A stretch of 64,000 nt of DNA, from the NCBI GenBank assembly GCA_025201375.1, contig JAIWZP010000030.1:248001-312000 (forward strand), read 5' to 3'. Source of the DNA: Gongronella butleri. Lineage: Eukaryota > Mucoromycota > Mucoromycetes > Mucorales > Cunninghamellaceae. Position 1 is the stretch's first letter; every line of letters starts with the position of its first letter. The notes under the pieces were generated by a model. That model had not been told where the DNA came from, did not search any database, and saw only the letters and a program-made list of their open reading frames with translations. This document shows, one piece after another, positions 24,255 through 36,655 of the stretch. Made by a program: the position numbers and the translations under genes.

Positions 24255-25522
24255 ATTGAGAAGGAAAAAAAAATAAAGACGCGCGGCACGCGTGTGTGCG
24301 CGGTGTTTCTGTCCCCAATTTTGCTCCATGTTGGCGCGCGTCGTGCCACACGCGTCACCTACTCGATTTTTTTATTTTTTTTATTTTTTTGGCGTTCCAC
24401 AGACACCCGTCGTTGTCCATCTCCGGACGTCACACAATAACAAACCGGCCACCATGCTTCTTTTGATGATAAGCCGTGAAAATCCTCTTTTTTTTATTCT
24501 TCAAAGCGACAAAAAGGAGCCTTTTGACGTGGAAACCCCAGGAATTTTTTCCTCTTTCTCTCTCTGTCTCTTCTTTTTTTTTATTTTTGTATGTCATTTT
24601 AAGCATTCTTTGTGAGATGGATGAAAAAGCGTGCTTGTTGGTGACCCGACGCTAGGTAGCCCGTTTCACCCTGGCCAAATGCGGAGGACGAAAACGAGGA
24701 GCATGCTGATTGGCCGAGGCCGCTTTGCGTCCTATTTATATCCTGCTGGTCCCTCAAGGTCACTCTCTTTTTCGTTTTTTGTGTTTCTTTTTCTCTTTTG
24801 CTTTTCCTTTTTCCTTTGTTTACCCCCTCTCGCCCCCAAAAACCTCCTGAAGTCCACCCAAGCCCCATTTCTTATTTTTTTTTTCTCCCCTCCCCCTTGG
24901 CCCCCCTCCTGCTCCCTATTTTTTTTTTCTGATCATCGTTGGCTATTTCTCCGTTCTTGCCTATTTTTCCACCACTTGAACCGCTTATTTGAGCAAAAAG
25001 CAACTATTCTATTGGATAAAGAAGGTAAGCATTGACACCTGGGTCACCTTGACCTTTTTCTTTTTCTCTCTTTCCGTCTCTCTCTCTCCCCCTCCCTTTC
25101 TCTCTCTCTCGTCCTCTCTTTATATACCTTTAGAGCGGGCACAAGCAGCACCAACAGCAGAAAAACAACACGTTCACACGCACACCACGCGCACAATACA
25201 CACACACACAGCCAACGACAGGGCGTCGAGCTGACGTGTTCCTTTTGCTGTCGCTTCTGTTTTGGTTTTCCGTCGTCGTTTGCTTTGCGCGTGTTGTGTG
25301 TGGCTATGTTTTATCTGCTTGTTGCCTGCTGCTTTTGTTCTCTCACACTCTCACACGACTCGCAGCCTGCACACTACACACACCAAAAAAAAAGGGCCTG
25401 CGCTGGGCGTATAAATAAAAAGGGCAGCTCGCTGACTCATTTTGTTTTTTTTCTTTTGCTTTTCTTTCCTGTTCTATTTCTCTTTTTCCGCCTTTTTCGC
25501 CTATTTAGAGGAATACAACATT
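24255..25522 (+). promoter_or_regulatory. Upstream region of the BET gene with CT tract and TATA box
   Basis: No gene in this 1.27-kb spacer. A CTCTCT-rich tract lies at about 25065-25115, an (AC)n-like stretch at 25165-25215, and TATAAATA at 25410-25417, 106-113 nt before the BET start codon. Older TATA-like sites (24733, 25118) are too far to assign. Confidence 0.5.
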
Positions 25523-27799
25523 ATGAATACCACACACCGCCCCATCAACTCACCGCTGACACACTCGCCAACGCAAGAGTAAGGATCCGCTTGCGGCGAT
25601 CGGCACGACAAGGACACAAAAAAGCTCATATTTGTCATGCTTGTCTTTTTTTTTCAAAAATAGTCCGTTGGACCACGATCTTACCAAGCGAAAGGAGGAA
25701 GAGGTGGGTGTCGCCGATGCGCTGCCATCGCCTGCTGCCGAGGAGGAGCCTTTGACGCTGGAAAAAAAGATGGTGGAAAAGGTATAGGGTCCCTTTTTTT
25801 TTTGTTTGTTTGAAAGAATACACAGCACTCAACCCCCCCCCCTTTTTTTTTGTTTTTGTTCAGCCTCACGCACTGACGATTCCACCGAAATCGCCGTCGA
25901 CCAAAATGTCGTCGCCTGCGTCGTCGACGTCTGCGACCATCAGCGATTTTACGACCGAAATGACCAAAGAGCAGCTGCGCATGGCGACCGCGATTATCCG
26001 CAACCTTAAAAAGCACCGCGACGCGTCGCCATTTGTACTTCAAGTGGATGCGTCCAAGGCGCCCGACTATTACACCATCATCGACCAGCCCATGGACCTG
26101 CTCACCGTGGAGCAAAAGCTCAACGACACCGCTTACGTCCATGTCGACCACTTTGTCGCCGATGTCAGGCTCATCTTTGCCAATTGCTACCGCTACAATG
26201 GCATGGATTCGACGCTGTCCCTGCTTGCACAAAATGTCGAGTCCGCCTTTGACAAGGGCATGCGCCAAATGCCGGCTTGCAAGGATGTAATGGACGAAAA
26301 AAAGAGAAAAAAAAGAGAAAAAAAAAGAGAAAAAAAAGAGAAAATGGTGGAAAAAAAATCAAAAGAGGACTGACACGCTTTTTCTTTTTTTTTTTTTTTT
26401 TGTTCAATTTTATGCAGATGTCGCCGTCTTTGACGAATTCGCCAGGTTCCATGGTGGACGGTAAGGCGCGCAAGCACTCGTCGCCATACATCATGCAGCT
26501 GCCCAAGCGCGAGAGCCACCCACCCCCTTCCAAAGACTATCCAGCGACCATCACCAAGCAGCCGCAGTACACGACGGCCACCATGAAGTATTGCATCCAG
26601 ACGCTGCGCGAATTGAAGAAGCAACGATACAATTCGATCAATTTCCCGTTCCTGGAGCCTGTTGACCCCATCAAGCTCGGCATCCCCGACTATCCCACGA
26701 TTGTCAAGCACCCAATGGACCTCGCCACCATTGAAAACAAGCTCAACAACTCTGTTTACACCAATCCCGGCGAGTTTGCACAGGACATCCGCCTCATGTT
26801 CAACAATTGCTACCTGTACAATGCCCCCAATTTACCCGTGCATCAGATGGGCAGACAGCTTGAAAAGGTCTTTGACGACAAGTGGGCACAACGACCCTCC
26901 GAGACACTCACACCGCCTCCCTCGGCCACGTCCACTGGCCATCCCATGTCTCTCGCAAAGAAAAGTCGACGACGCAGCCGCGCATCCACTTCCTCTACAT
27001 CCGGCAAGAAACGACGACGCTCACAACCTGAGTTGTCCGACGACGACAGCGATGGTAAGTCTTTTTTTTTTTTTTTGTCACAATTGACTCACTGTCTCTT
27101 TCCCTCCCTTTTTTTTTTCGTCCTAGCTGATGAGCGGATTACCGCATTGGAGCGCCATCTTGCGTCGCTGAGCAAAGAAGTCGCCACGTTTAAAAAGAAC
27201 CCACGCGCCGCGCCAAAGCCCAAGGCCAAGCGCCAGCGCACGACGCCGACAAAACGCCGCAACTTCACCTTTGAAGAGAAAAAGGCACTGAGCGAAAAGA
27301 TCAACAACTTGTCTGGCAATCGCCTTCTCCAGGTCGTGGACATTATCAAATCATCCATGCCCAATCTGACAGACGTGAGTGCCATCTTTATTTTATTTTA
27401 TTTTTTTTATGCGCGACACGCGACTCATTTGTTTTTTTTACTTAGGAGGACGGCGAGATTGTCTTGGATATTGATGCATTGGACCAAAACACGCTGTGGA
27501 AGCTGTACGACCTGGTCCACGACAATGGGGTCGCGCGCACATCCACCAGTGACCGACTCAGCTCCTTGGAAAATCAGCTTAAATACCTCAGCCGCTCTGG
27601 TAAGGCCTCTTTTTTTTTTTTTGCCACAATTGGACGGGACACGCCACATGTCGTCAATTGCCTCCTTGCGATGATCCATGATGAGCTCACCTTTTTTTTT
27701 TTCTTTTTTTTTTTGGGCATTTCAGACAAGGCTGCCAGCTCTTCGGATAACGATTCGGCTTCAGAGTCAGATGACATGGACTCTAGCGATTCGGATTAA
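25523..27799 (+). CDS. BDF1: BET-family double bromodomain protein (Bdf1-like)
   Basis: Chromatin reader that binds acetylated histone tails and supports transcription initiation. Exons are 25523-25578, 25664-25781, 25864-26286, 26418-27054, 27127-27374, 27446-27599 and 27726-27799, giving 569 aa. Bromodomain 1 (about residues 95-197) shows the IDQPMDLLTVEQKL ZA-loop end and the acetyl-lysine Asn in CYRYNG. Bromodomain 2 (about 250-360) shows IVKHPMDLATIENKLNN and CYLYNAP. An NET domain follows (about 450-515; NFTFEEKKALSEKINNLSG, IVLDIDALDQNTLWKLYDLV), then an acidic Ser/Asp tail. Introns fall between the modules. The length and order are those of fungal Bdf1/Bdf2; no kinase or C-terminal P-TEFb motif was seen. 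Confidence 0.95.
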
Positions 27800-28580
27800 G
27801 GCTCTTTTACAATGATACCATTACTTTTTTCTTCACTCTTCCCCACTTCATTGCGCTTCCCCATCCCTCATTCCCTTCCCGCTTCACTTTGACTTTGTGT
27901 CTTATTTCGCCCTGATTTGCCCTCCCCCCCCCCACCCCCCTCGCCACGCTCATTTGCAACGCGTGATTGCACTCTGTTCATGTTTAAAATCGACAAAAAA
28001 AGCCCTCTCCAGTATATACTTTCTTTTTTTTTTCACCCATCTCACCCTCTCTGTCTGCTTTCTCCTCCCCCCCTCCCCCCTCTCCACTTGGCCTTGCTAG
28101 TGCCAAACATATAAATAAAACGTGTAAATCTCTCTCTGAAGCAATATTTCATGTGAAATGGATGCCAATTGAGAAGCGAAAAGGGGCGAAAAAGGACCAG
28201 GCTTCCAGTGATTTATGTGTGGGTGCTCTCTTTTTTTTTTTATTTTTATACGCACACGCTGCGTGGAGTTGCTCCGGCACGCGCCCATCGCGGCTTCATT
28301 TCCACATTTGGTGGAAAGCGGATCCGGCCTAGGATGGATGGCGCTTTCACGCTGCATCCTCCTCCCCCTTGATGCCGCCCCTCCCTTTTTTTTCTTTTCT
28401 TTTTTTTTTTTTTGGGTGGTTATAAAGGTGCCAAGGAGTGGGGAAATTCGCTTTTTAACGCCTCTCTTTCGCTCCATCCAAATCGTCGATCCCTTTTCGT
28501 TTTTTTTTTTTTTGCTATTTTTTTTTTTGTTATTTTTTTTTTTTGTTATTTTTTTTTTTCAAAAATTGTCCTTTTTTTCC
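27800..28580 (+). promoter_or_regulatory. Spacer with BET poly(A) signal and F-box gene TATA box
   Basis: AATAAA at 28114-28119 may end the BET transcript. TATAAAG at 28421-28427 lies 160 nt before the F-box/WD40 start, followed by three near-identical T9-12 runs separated by GCTATT/GTTATT (28501-28560). No gene is present. Confidence 0.45.
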
Positions 28581-30162
28581 ATGACCCAGCAATCACCCGC
28601 CAAGGAAGGCATTGTGCGGCGCGTCGTGACACGTTACGCCAAACGCTTGACGTGGAATCCGACAAACTTGCTGCTCATTCCTTGCGCCGAGCACACTTCC
28701 ACGGCCGCAAGCACCCGCCAGGCCATGACGTCGCCCTTTAATGGCTTCAGCTTCGCCGCGCTTGCCAGCCGCGCCTCATCGTCATCCGATCCGTCGCCGG
28801 CCATGGAGCGTGCCAATGGTAATGGCAACAAATTATAACAATGAAAAAAGGCGGCTCATTGTCCATTTTCAAAAAAAAATTATGATCTCCATTCAGCGAT
28901 GGATCTTGTTTCCAATCTGCCATTGGAGATTGTTTTGCTTATTTTCCAGTCGTGTGACCCTGATGCGTTGCGGATTTGCAGCTATGTGAGCCGTGCGTGG
29001 CATGGGCTTGTGAGCGATCCGCTGCTGTGGAAAGCATTGTACGAGACGAGGTACGGACGCCTTTCGCCATCGCAATTGCAACTGGCACGCGGGCTTGATG
29101 GTGGCGTGGGATCGAATCCATTCTACAAGCCGTGTGTTCAGTCGCGGCATGTAGCAGACCGGCGATGGGCACGCGGCGCCTACAAGGCACGGTCCGTGCT
29201 TGGCCACATGGACAGCATCTATTGCGTGCAATTCGACGCCAAGCGCATTGTCACCGGCAGCCGCGATCGTACGATCAAATTCTGGACACACGATGGGTAT
29301 TGCCAGCGGACATTGCGTGCGCACGACGGCAGTGTTTTGTGTGTCCAATTCGACGACACGTACCTGGTGTCCGGCTCGTCAGATCACTCTGTGTTTGTAT
29401 GGTGCATGAGCACTTTTCAGGTCAAATTCCATCTTACAGGCCACGGCGCGGCCGTGTTGGATGTGGCGCTTGGCAAGCGGCACGTCGTCAGCTGCTCAAA
29501 GGACGCCACATTGAAAATATGGATGCTCAAGGACGGATCTCTTGTGCGGACACTGCGCGGGCATCGTGGACCAGTCAATGCGGTGCAATTCAAGTGTGGT
29601 GTCCTCATCTCTGCTTGCGGCGATGGCTCCATCAAACGCTGGGACATGCATACGGGCCATGTTTTACGCGATTATGAGGGCCACACAAAGGGTCTGGCAT
29701 GTATCCAACTCGATGATCATGCGCGCACCCTCGTCAGTGGCGGTGGCGACCATGCCGTGCGCGTCTGGGACGTTGCAACCGGCCAATGCCGCTTTGTCTG
29801 CGACGGCCACACCAATCTCGTGCGTGCCTTGGACATCCACGACAAGTATATCGTCAGCGGCAGCTACGATCGCACCATCCGTGTCTGGGACATCCACACG
29901 GGAAAATGCATACACACATTCCAAGGCTACCATGCAACATGGGTCTTTGACGTCCAATTCGACGGCAGGAGGATCATCAGGTGAGAATTACAAAAAAAAA
30001 AAAAATAGAGAGGGATGGACGCCCCCAATTCTCACCTATTTTTTTTTTTTTTTTTTTTTGTGTCCATTGCTTCCTCCTTGCCCTGCCAGTACGAGCCAGG
30101 ATCAGCGGATCATGATCATGGATTTCACTCATGGGCTGGATTGGCGCTTTTTCGCGCCATGA
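28581..30162 (+). CDS. F-box/WD40-repeat protein (SCF substrate receptor)
   Basis: Predicted 464-aa substrate-recognition subunit of an SCF ubiquitin ligase. Exons are 28581-28818, 28897-29980 and 30090-30162. The F-box (about residues 81-125: LVSNLPLEIVLLIFQSCDPD, SYVSRAWHGLVSDPLLWKAL) should bind Skp1. Seven WD repeats follow, each with the FDxxxIVSGSxDxTIRVWD pattern, closing a full propeller; the last blade uses the short third exon (QDQRIMIMDF). The layout matches the Cdc4/Met30/Pof1/FBXW family. I could not decide which orthologue: the long acidic N-terminus and dimerisation domain of Cdc4 are not evident in the 80 residues before the F-box, which are Ser/Ala-rich. The gene converges on the U5 snRNP gene. 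Confidence 0.92.
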
Positions 30163-30749
30163 TTTTCGCTATTTTTCCTTGTACCATCCTCTCTGTGTGT
30201 CCTTTTTTCAATAAGTTTTGGGTCGATAGAATTTGCAACACACTCTCTCACGCCGATCTGCGAGAAACAAAAAAAAAAATAAAAAGGAGGTCGTTGGCCA
30301 AAACCCACGCCAACATGCATACAATTATGCACGTCGATGCACAAAACACGTTCCAGCAACCAGGGCGAGCGGATCATGGTCTCTTTGTTTCATTGTCATG
30401 ATCTCTTTTTCGTCGATTTATCGTGCCGCCATGGTCATTGAAAAACATGGATGTCACCCGGGGAATGTCGGCAATGGGTTCTTGGCGCACAAACACGTTC
30501 CGCGATGTACAAATCCATGGCCATGACGCGACATTTCGTCGTCTTTTTGCCCTCCATTGACAAGCATCGGTGCTGGTGCGACGACGGCATCAACCTGCAT
30601 AGCCACTTGTCTCTCTCTCTCTCCTTCCTCCTCCCTTTGCGCGCGATGCGCATGAATCATTTCGAATGATCAACTTTTTTTTATTATATTGACACAACAG
30701 AATTCCCGGAAAACAAATGAAAAAAAAAATCCATCATCGTCTACTTGTC
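30163..30749. other. Convergent 3' spacer
   Basis: 587 nt between the stop codons of the F-box/WD40 and U5 snRNP genes. It holds the two 3' untranslated regions. No further gene or named element was seen. Confidence 0.5.
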
Positions 30750-32291
30750 CTAGGGCCGCGTGGCCTTGACCTCGCCCAAAAAGATGGTCTTGTCGGTGCT
30801 TGCGGACATGACGATCGGTTCCTTGGGGTGCCAGTCGACGTCATTGACACAGCCGCGATGACCAGGCAGCTTGTACAAGATCTTGGCCGTCGCCACCTCC
30901 CAGATGACCACGGAGCGGTCTGCCGAGCCACACACAATCTGGCTGCCATCCGTCGACCACGCAGGGCGAATCAAATTCTTCTCAAACCCGTGAGGTGCGC
31001 CCTCAAACGTGCGCACGCATCGGTTCGACGCCGCAAATGGCCGCACGTCCCACATGTGCACTAGCAAAATGAGACGCGTGAGCCCACCAAATGCGTTTCT
31101 CGCTTGGTTTCTTTTTCCTTTTCTTTTCTTTCTTTTTTTTTACCAGCATTGTCCATGCCATTGGATAATAGATGCGAGCCATCAGGGCTCAGCGCAAGGC
31201 CCGAGACTGTGTCTAGGTGGCCCGTCAGCGAGTACATGGACTGCTGTTTTCGTAGATCATACACCTGCATGAAAAAAAAATTGGTCAATGGTGTGCTGCG
31301 CACGCGACGTTTTCTCCCTTTTTTTGGCGTTTTTGCTTTACGTTGATATCATTGTCGATGCCGCCCGCATAGACAATGTCGCCGGCCTCGCTGATGGCGA
31401 CGCTAGTGACCTGGTACTTGCTCTCGAGGGATTGCGTGGCGTGCTTCTCGCGCGGGTCGTGGATCTGGATCGTGCCGTCATCCGAACCCGACACAATCAG
31501 CTCTGTGCCACGACGCGTCACTTGACAGCTGTTCACCACGCCGGTGTGTGTCTTCCATCGTCGCACGCGCTCGCCCGACGACGCGTCCCAAAGGCTCACC
31601 GTCTTGTCTGCAGAACAGCTCACCAATTGGCTAGGTTGACAAGAAAAAAATGAGTTTTTTTTTTTCATTGTGCATTTTTTGCCTCATCCAGTTTCTTACT
31701 TGGAGTCGCGCGTCCAATGCAATTCCAACACGGCATTGACATGGCCCTTTAGCACGCCATAGTTTTGACAGTCGCCATACGTATTCCACAGCACTGCGTA
31801 AAATACGGGAAAAAATTATAAGTGGATGTCCTATTCTTTGCCTGGCTGCACGTACTGATCTTTCTATCAAAGCCTCCAGAGGCAATGTGCTGACCCGATG
31901 GATCGAATTCGCAGGTGTAAATCTCGCCCTAAGAGTCATCACAGGAAAAAAAAAAAAAAAATGAGTTGATTCTGCTTTTTTTTGCACTTTTGCTTGCTAT
32001 TCGGCCTGTAGCTTTTTACCTCGTGGCCGGTCAGCTGCATGACAGGCGCCTCCAGTCCAGATGTACGCTTGATCTACGTGAATAAAGGCAAAAGAGTGAG
32101 ATGTTGTGCGGGCACTTGCATCCATGTTATGCTTTTACCGTGCCGACAATAGCATTGCTGGTGCCGGATCGCTCGGACGATAGCTGGATCAAAGCGCTAT
32201 CGTTGCCCTGGCCATTGGCATCTTCGCCACGCGCGCGCTTTATCAATGCACCGTGGCTGCCGAGTGTGTCCTTTCTCTTTTCACCAGACAT
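30750..32291 (-). CDS. SNRNP40: U5 snRNP 40 kDa WD40 protein (SNRNP40/Spf38)
   Basis: Spliceosome component associated with Prp8 and Brr2 in the U5 particle. Seven minus-strand exons: 32291-32139, 32073-32020, 31928-31856, 31793-31700, 31630-31342, 31264-31144 and 31060-30750. They total 364 aa with exact phases. After a basic N-terminus (SGEKRKDTLGSHGALIKRAR), seven WD repeats follow: EAPVMQLTGHEGEIYTCEFD, GGFDRKIMLWNTYGDCQNYG, LVSCSADKTVSLWD, SGSDDGTIQIHDPR, AGGIDNDINVYDLRKQQ, LLSNGMDNAVHMWDVRPF and SASTDKTIFLGEV. This block order and the FDPSG...FDR.I.LW...C.N pattern are diagnostic for the family. Introns fall at irregular places in the blades. Confidence 0.95.
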
Positions 32292-33859
32292 GCGTGCGTC
32301 AAGAATAAAAAAAAATAAAAAGAGACTGGGAGAAGGGAAACAAAAAGGAAGGAGCAAAGCTTGCCAAAACAAGGCAGGGCCACGATTTTCGCCCGCCGCT
32401 TGGGTTGCCAAGTTTCAAAATGCGAATTCCGCAGGCGAAATAATAGAATTGGGCCGTCCAGCTCTACTAAACGCAAGTTGCACTCGCAAAACATCCATTC
32501 TAAAATGTGGCACCATCGTTCTCGTCACGAATATTTATAAAAACAGGTCTGTTGTAACAGTAAAAAGAAAACAGCATTATATTTTGATGTTTAATTTGCG
32601 TTTTACATGCATTTTCCCTGCAACACGTCGTCGATTTCCATTACTGCAAGAGGGAGCACATCAGCGAGGTCGGTGTTGCTGCCCTAGTCGGCCCCAACAA
32701 GCATGCAATACTGTACATACAGTACTTTTTTACCATGAGAAAAAAAAAGATGATTATCATACTGTATCATACAGTATCATAGGTACAGTATGTACACGAA
32801 CGTATGATACTGTAAAACCGAAAATACTGTATCGCTGCTCTCACAGAATTAAATCGAGTGGACGATCCAAATTGGAAGCTGCTTTACTAGTGTTGAGTCT
32901 ACACTCTACAGTGTACTGTAGTTGCTCTGCAAATTTCACAGCGCGTCATATTGTACAATAAGGCGAGCGAGTAAAATCGCGCTTTGTTCAACAACAAGAA
33001 TTTGTTGGTTAGGAACTTAGGATTTTACACACAAATTCGTTGTTTATCATAATCTGTCCATTTTTTATGCTCAGTGGACAGAATTTGACCTTGTGACGCG
33101 TTCTGTGCTTTGTCACTTGATACCGAAAGCGACGCTACAGTAAGCTTTTCAAAAAAACTACACAACATTTGCCCATAGAAAATGAAAAAAAATCCACAAA
33201 AGCGAGTTTTAGAGCTGTCATGGCCCGTTTGCCTCCAGAAATTTTTTACAGCCCACCTGCCCGCAAATGAAAAATGCTTCACGGCATAATAATCTTGGCC
33301 CAGTGCTCAAGACGGACTTGCCCGATTTTTTTTGGACGCGAAACTGCCAAAAACATCATATTTGTACTATTTTGCATTCATCTGTCCATCTGCATGATTA
33401 ATCCCACTCAAAAATACAGTAGCCGCATCGCACTCAGCGCAAAATTTGCAACAAAAATGCTTACTGTAAAACCCAAATAAAGCGCTACAACCACTTTTGA
33501 AAAATTCAGGGGTCACTCAGGGGTCACACATTTCAATCTCAGAAAATGCCAAATTTGGGGAATTTCTAACTCCGACTGATCAATGCTTCTCAAACAGGTA
33601 ACTCCCACAATAATTTGCTATTGACAGACAAAATGGCAGGTCGCCCCACGTAAGAAAAAAGCCCAAAGAGTGACGCATGAACGGCGATCGACGGAGAAAA
33701 AGTGCCTACTTTGGGCAGGATTTTTTGCAAAAATTTAAGGTTTGGCACTTCCAAATTAAGGTGGTGGATTGCATGGAATTTTTATTTTTTTTATTTTTTT
33801 TATATTGCACACTTTTGTGCGCTGAGTGGTGGCAGCCTGCAGAAATGACCGATGCAAAG
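32292..33859. repeat. Gene-free AT-rich stretch with TACAGTA/TACTGTA palindromes
   Basis: Upstream of the U5 snRNP gene. Between 32700 and 32830 TACTGTA and TACAGTA recur many times in both orientations, forming nested imperfect hairpins (for example ACTGTACATACAGT around 32711). Isolated copies occur at about 32920, 33135, 33413 and 33463. They resemble the CAGTA-type ends of Tc1/mariner-derived miniature elements, but no clean element boundary could be drawn. Confidence 0.5.
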
Positions 33860-34330
33860 TGTTCAAACCCAAGCTAGCGCGCTGCAAGTCACCTCATTAG
33901 ATGCTTTGCCCCCCTATTTGTTAGCAAATCTGCAATAAAAATCACAGGTCGACTAGGCCCTTCTCAAGCAAATCGACATTTAAAAAATTGTCGAAAAAAG
34001 CTGTTTTCTCTGTCAGTTTTGATCAGATCGCGGTGAAACTTGTTTCATTCGGCGGAGATTCAGCAACTGCATTCGACATGTCAAAAGCACCGTGGATTGT
34101 TTTCCCAGTTGTCGATAAAAATGAGTTTGAAAATTAATCCAATGTTTGATCGACTTTTGCAAGCGTGCAAAGTTCCTGTATCGGGCGAGAAAACAATCCG
34201 GAATGACACCTACGGTAAGTGTGTCTCTTTCGATTGTTGCCATTTTCATCGCGATCCACAAAATATTTTGAGACCCTGTGGTAAATTTGTGAAAATATCG
34301 GCATTCTGGATTCATTTGTTCAAGGACCAA
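33860..34330 (+). repeat. Degenerate dispersed-repeat copy F1
   Basis: The block CACCTCATTAGATGC through GCAAATCTGCAATAAAAATC (33893-33946) and the following TGTCAGTTTTGATCAGATC with GTGAAAC (34010-34040) parallel the right end of copies A, C and D. They also match the stretch at 35505-35590 closely (CACCTCATTAGGTGC). It is non-coding. Confidence 0.6.
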
Positions 34331-34435
34331 GCCGACTTCTGATTTTTAAGAGTTTGTAGGAAATGGACGCTCGAAAATAACCTAATGAATTGAATGGAGA
34401 GATGACACAACTTTGGTTCGTGGCCTTTTAAGACT

Positions 34436-34910
34436 AGGCTTTCTTATCGACGAATCGAATCCGCCGAATCTTGGACCGATTCGATTATTCGATTCGCAAG
34501 ATTTGAGGATTTTTCGGATTTGATTCGATTCGACTCGAAAAGATTTGATTCGATTCGAGATTCGAAATTTTTTAAACTCAACCCTGAAAAAAGAGTCACT
34601 CTAAGCGAGGACCCAAAAAAATCACGCCGAAAATACAAAAATTGCATCATCCAGGTTCCAAACCTAGACCCACAGGTTGACACTTGCAAATTTATACCAC
34701 TAGTAGACCACAGTAAATTTCTAAAATTGATGTTGACTCAGGCATCAGGCGCCCCTAAAAATTGAGGTCACGAACCTTTCGAATCGAATCCGAATCTCTC
34801 AAAAATAACCAAATCGAATCCTCACGAATCTCAAGTGGATTCGATTCGCAAAATCACGAATCGAATCCTTATCGAGCGAATCTCGAATCCGGGTTTGATA
34901 AGAAAGCCTG
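34436..34910. mobile_element. Foldback/MITE-like element with 13-bp terminal inverted repeats
   Basis: The left end AGGCTTTCTTATC (34436-34448) is exactly inverted at the right end, GATAAGAAAGCCT (34897-34909). Immediately outside lie direct copies of TAAGACT (34429-34435 and 34911-34917), a 7-bp target duplication. Inside each end are arrays of GATTC/GAATC (left about 34450-34560, right about 34775-34890) in opposite orientation, so the ends can fold into a long imperfect stem around a 200-nt centre. There is no coding capacity for a transposase, so it is non-autonomous. hAT-like elements (8-bp duplications) or another cut-and-paste family could have mobilised it; the family is undecided. 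Confidence 0.85.
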
Positions 34911-34917
34911 TAAGACT

Positions 34918-36440
34918 TGTAGGTTTGTAAAAATCATGCAAAAATTGCAAGCTTTCTAAAAATTGTCGACAATAACCCACGGCTTTTTAACGTTTCTTAA
35001 TAAATTGACGTGCCAAAATTACCCACCAATGGCTAATTTTGGAGCCGATTCAATTACGGTTTGTAGCGGTCAGCATTGCAATAGTGAAAATTCGTGAAAT
35101 CAGTGCATGTCTCGACAACGATCAGAGCGACCTCTGGTTTTTATTTTTTTTCAGAAAAGAGGAACGTTAAAAATACTTCATGTCAAGTTTGGCATTGATT
35201 GAAGCACGATTTTACCGCGAAATGATTTATTGAAAAATGCGCCAGAGCCAAATTTTCAGCAATGTAAAGTCGCTCGCGGAACCAGCTGTTTGACCTCGAG
35301 AGTTTAATTTTTTTCTGAAAAGAGGGGAACCAAATCCTATAGATGGGAAAGTTTCGTGGCGCTGCGACGAGTCTTTGGTGGTGTAATGATTTTTTTTTCG
35401 AATTTTGAAAAAAAAAGTTGAGCAGGTCAAAATGCATCTGGAGGGTCTCCCGCTTGAGAGATTCAAGTCCAGCCAGAAAATCCAAATCCGTTTGGCAACC
35501 TACACCCGAGCGCTGTAAGAGTCACCTCATTAGGTGCATTGCCCCCTCTTTCTGAGCAAATCTGCAATAAAAATCGGGGGTCGACCTGGCCGCCGTTGCC
35601 GAGAAAATGGCGACAAAGGTCAAATTTTGGAAACTCGAATTTCTCCATCAGTCTTGGCTGCACGCCTGTGAAAGTTGACTCTTTCGATAGATTGTCGTAC
35701 GTCGCCGCATGTTTTGTCGCAGCAGCACACCTCGTCTTTACTTTGTGAGTTGCCGAGTAAATTGGAATTGAGATGTTTGTTCACGCGTTGCAAGTGTACA
35801 AATGTCACGCACCGACTTTGCGAGGCGGGAGCAAAATGGCACCATAACGCGTATTTTTTCACATGTGAAAGTTTCAGCTCGATCGAAGCATAATTTATCG
35901 TGTCACGACCGAAAGCGTAAATTTATTGACAAATGTCGGTTTTCTCGTCAGCGATCCGATTGACCCCAACTTTTAACGCATTTTCTGAAGAGAGAGTGGG
36001 CAAAATACCTAAACGACGTCAGGTACTGGAATCACTGGATGGCGTGTCACGTCGATTTGGAAAATTGCGAATTTTCAGCGATTTCTCCAAGGGGGTCAGT
36101 TGACAATTTTCAGCATTTCAAGTTGTAAAATCCAGTTTGCTGAATTGCCACGCCAATCATACCCAGGCTAAACACGTTCTGTTTGTCAATGGAAATGACG
36201 TGGGGTTGACCTTTTGATTTTGGCGGAAAATGCAATTTGCTTCTAATTTTTCAACCCAAGAAGGTCAACTCGACGAGGACTAGCTACTGAGCTTTGACAA
36301 AGGGTTCATCAGAAAGAGCGCGGATTTTTGCGTCTCTGAGTGCTGGTGATCTCTATCATAAAAATAAATGATTTTTGGCAAAACAGACGCGATCGACGAA
36401 CGAATTACATTAAAAATCGGGATATCACGCACGATGATGG
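34918..36440 (+). repeat. Degenerate dispersed-repeat copies F2 and E
   Basis: 35490-35680 repeats the F1 block in direct orientation. 36180-36420 follows the middle of copies A, C and D: AATTTGCTTC...CAACCCAAG, GTCAACTCGACGAGGACTAG, ATCAGAAAGAGCGCGGATTT and TGGTGATCTCT all have counterparts in the same order. The sequence between is AT-rich and gene-free. This zone appears to be a graveyard of one old repeat family. Confidence 0.55.
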
Positions 36441-36617
36441 ATGAGCGGTGCGCCAAGCGCCATCATATAACATATAGTCGTGGTAGTTGCTCATTTTGAT
36501 ATCATTCAAGTGCCTGAAGCATGGCGCTACAGCAGGTACACGGCATAAAAACGTACAATTTACTTTTTAAACACCAAAAAAAAAGTGTTTTGCGAATTTA
36601 CCAGTCTGCTGTGCCTC

Positions 36618-36655
<38 letters not shown>

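Noticed and set aside
34546..34765. Short open frame in the centre of the foldback element
   Set aside because: It is composed mainly of GATTC-repeat translation and has no transposase motif.
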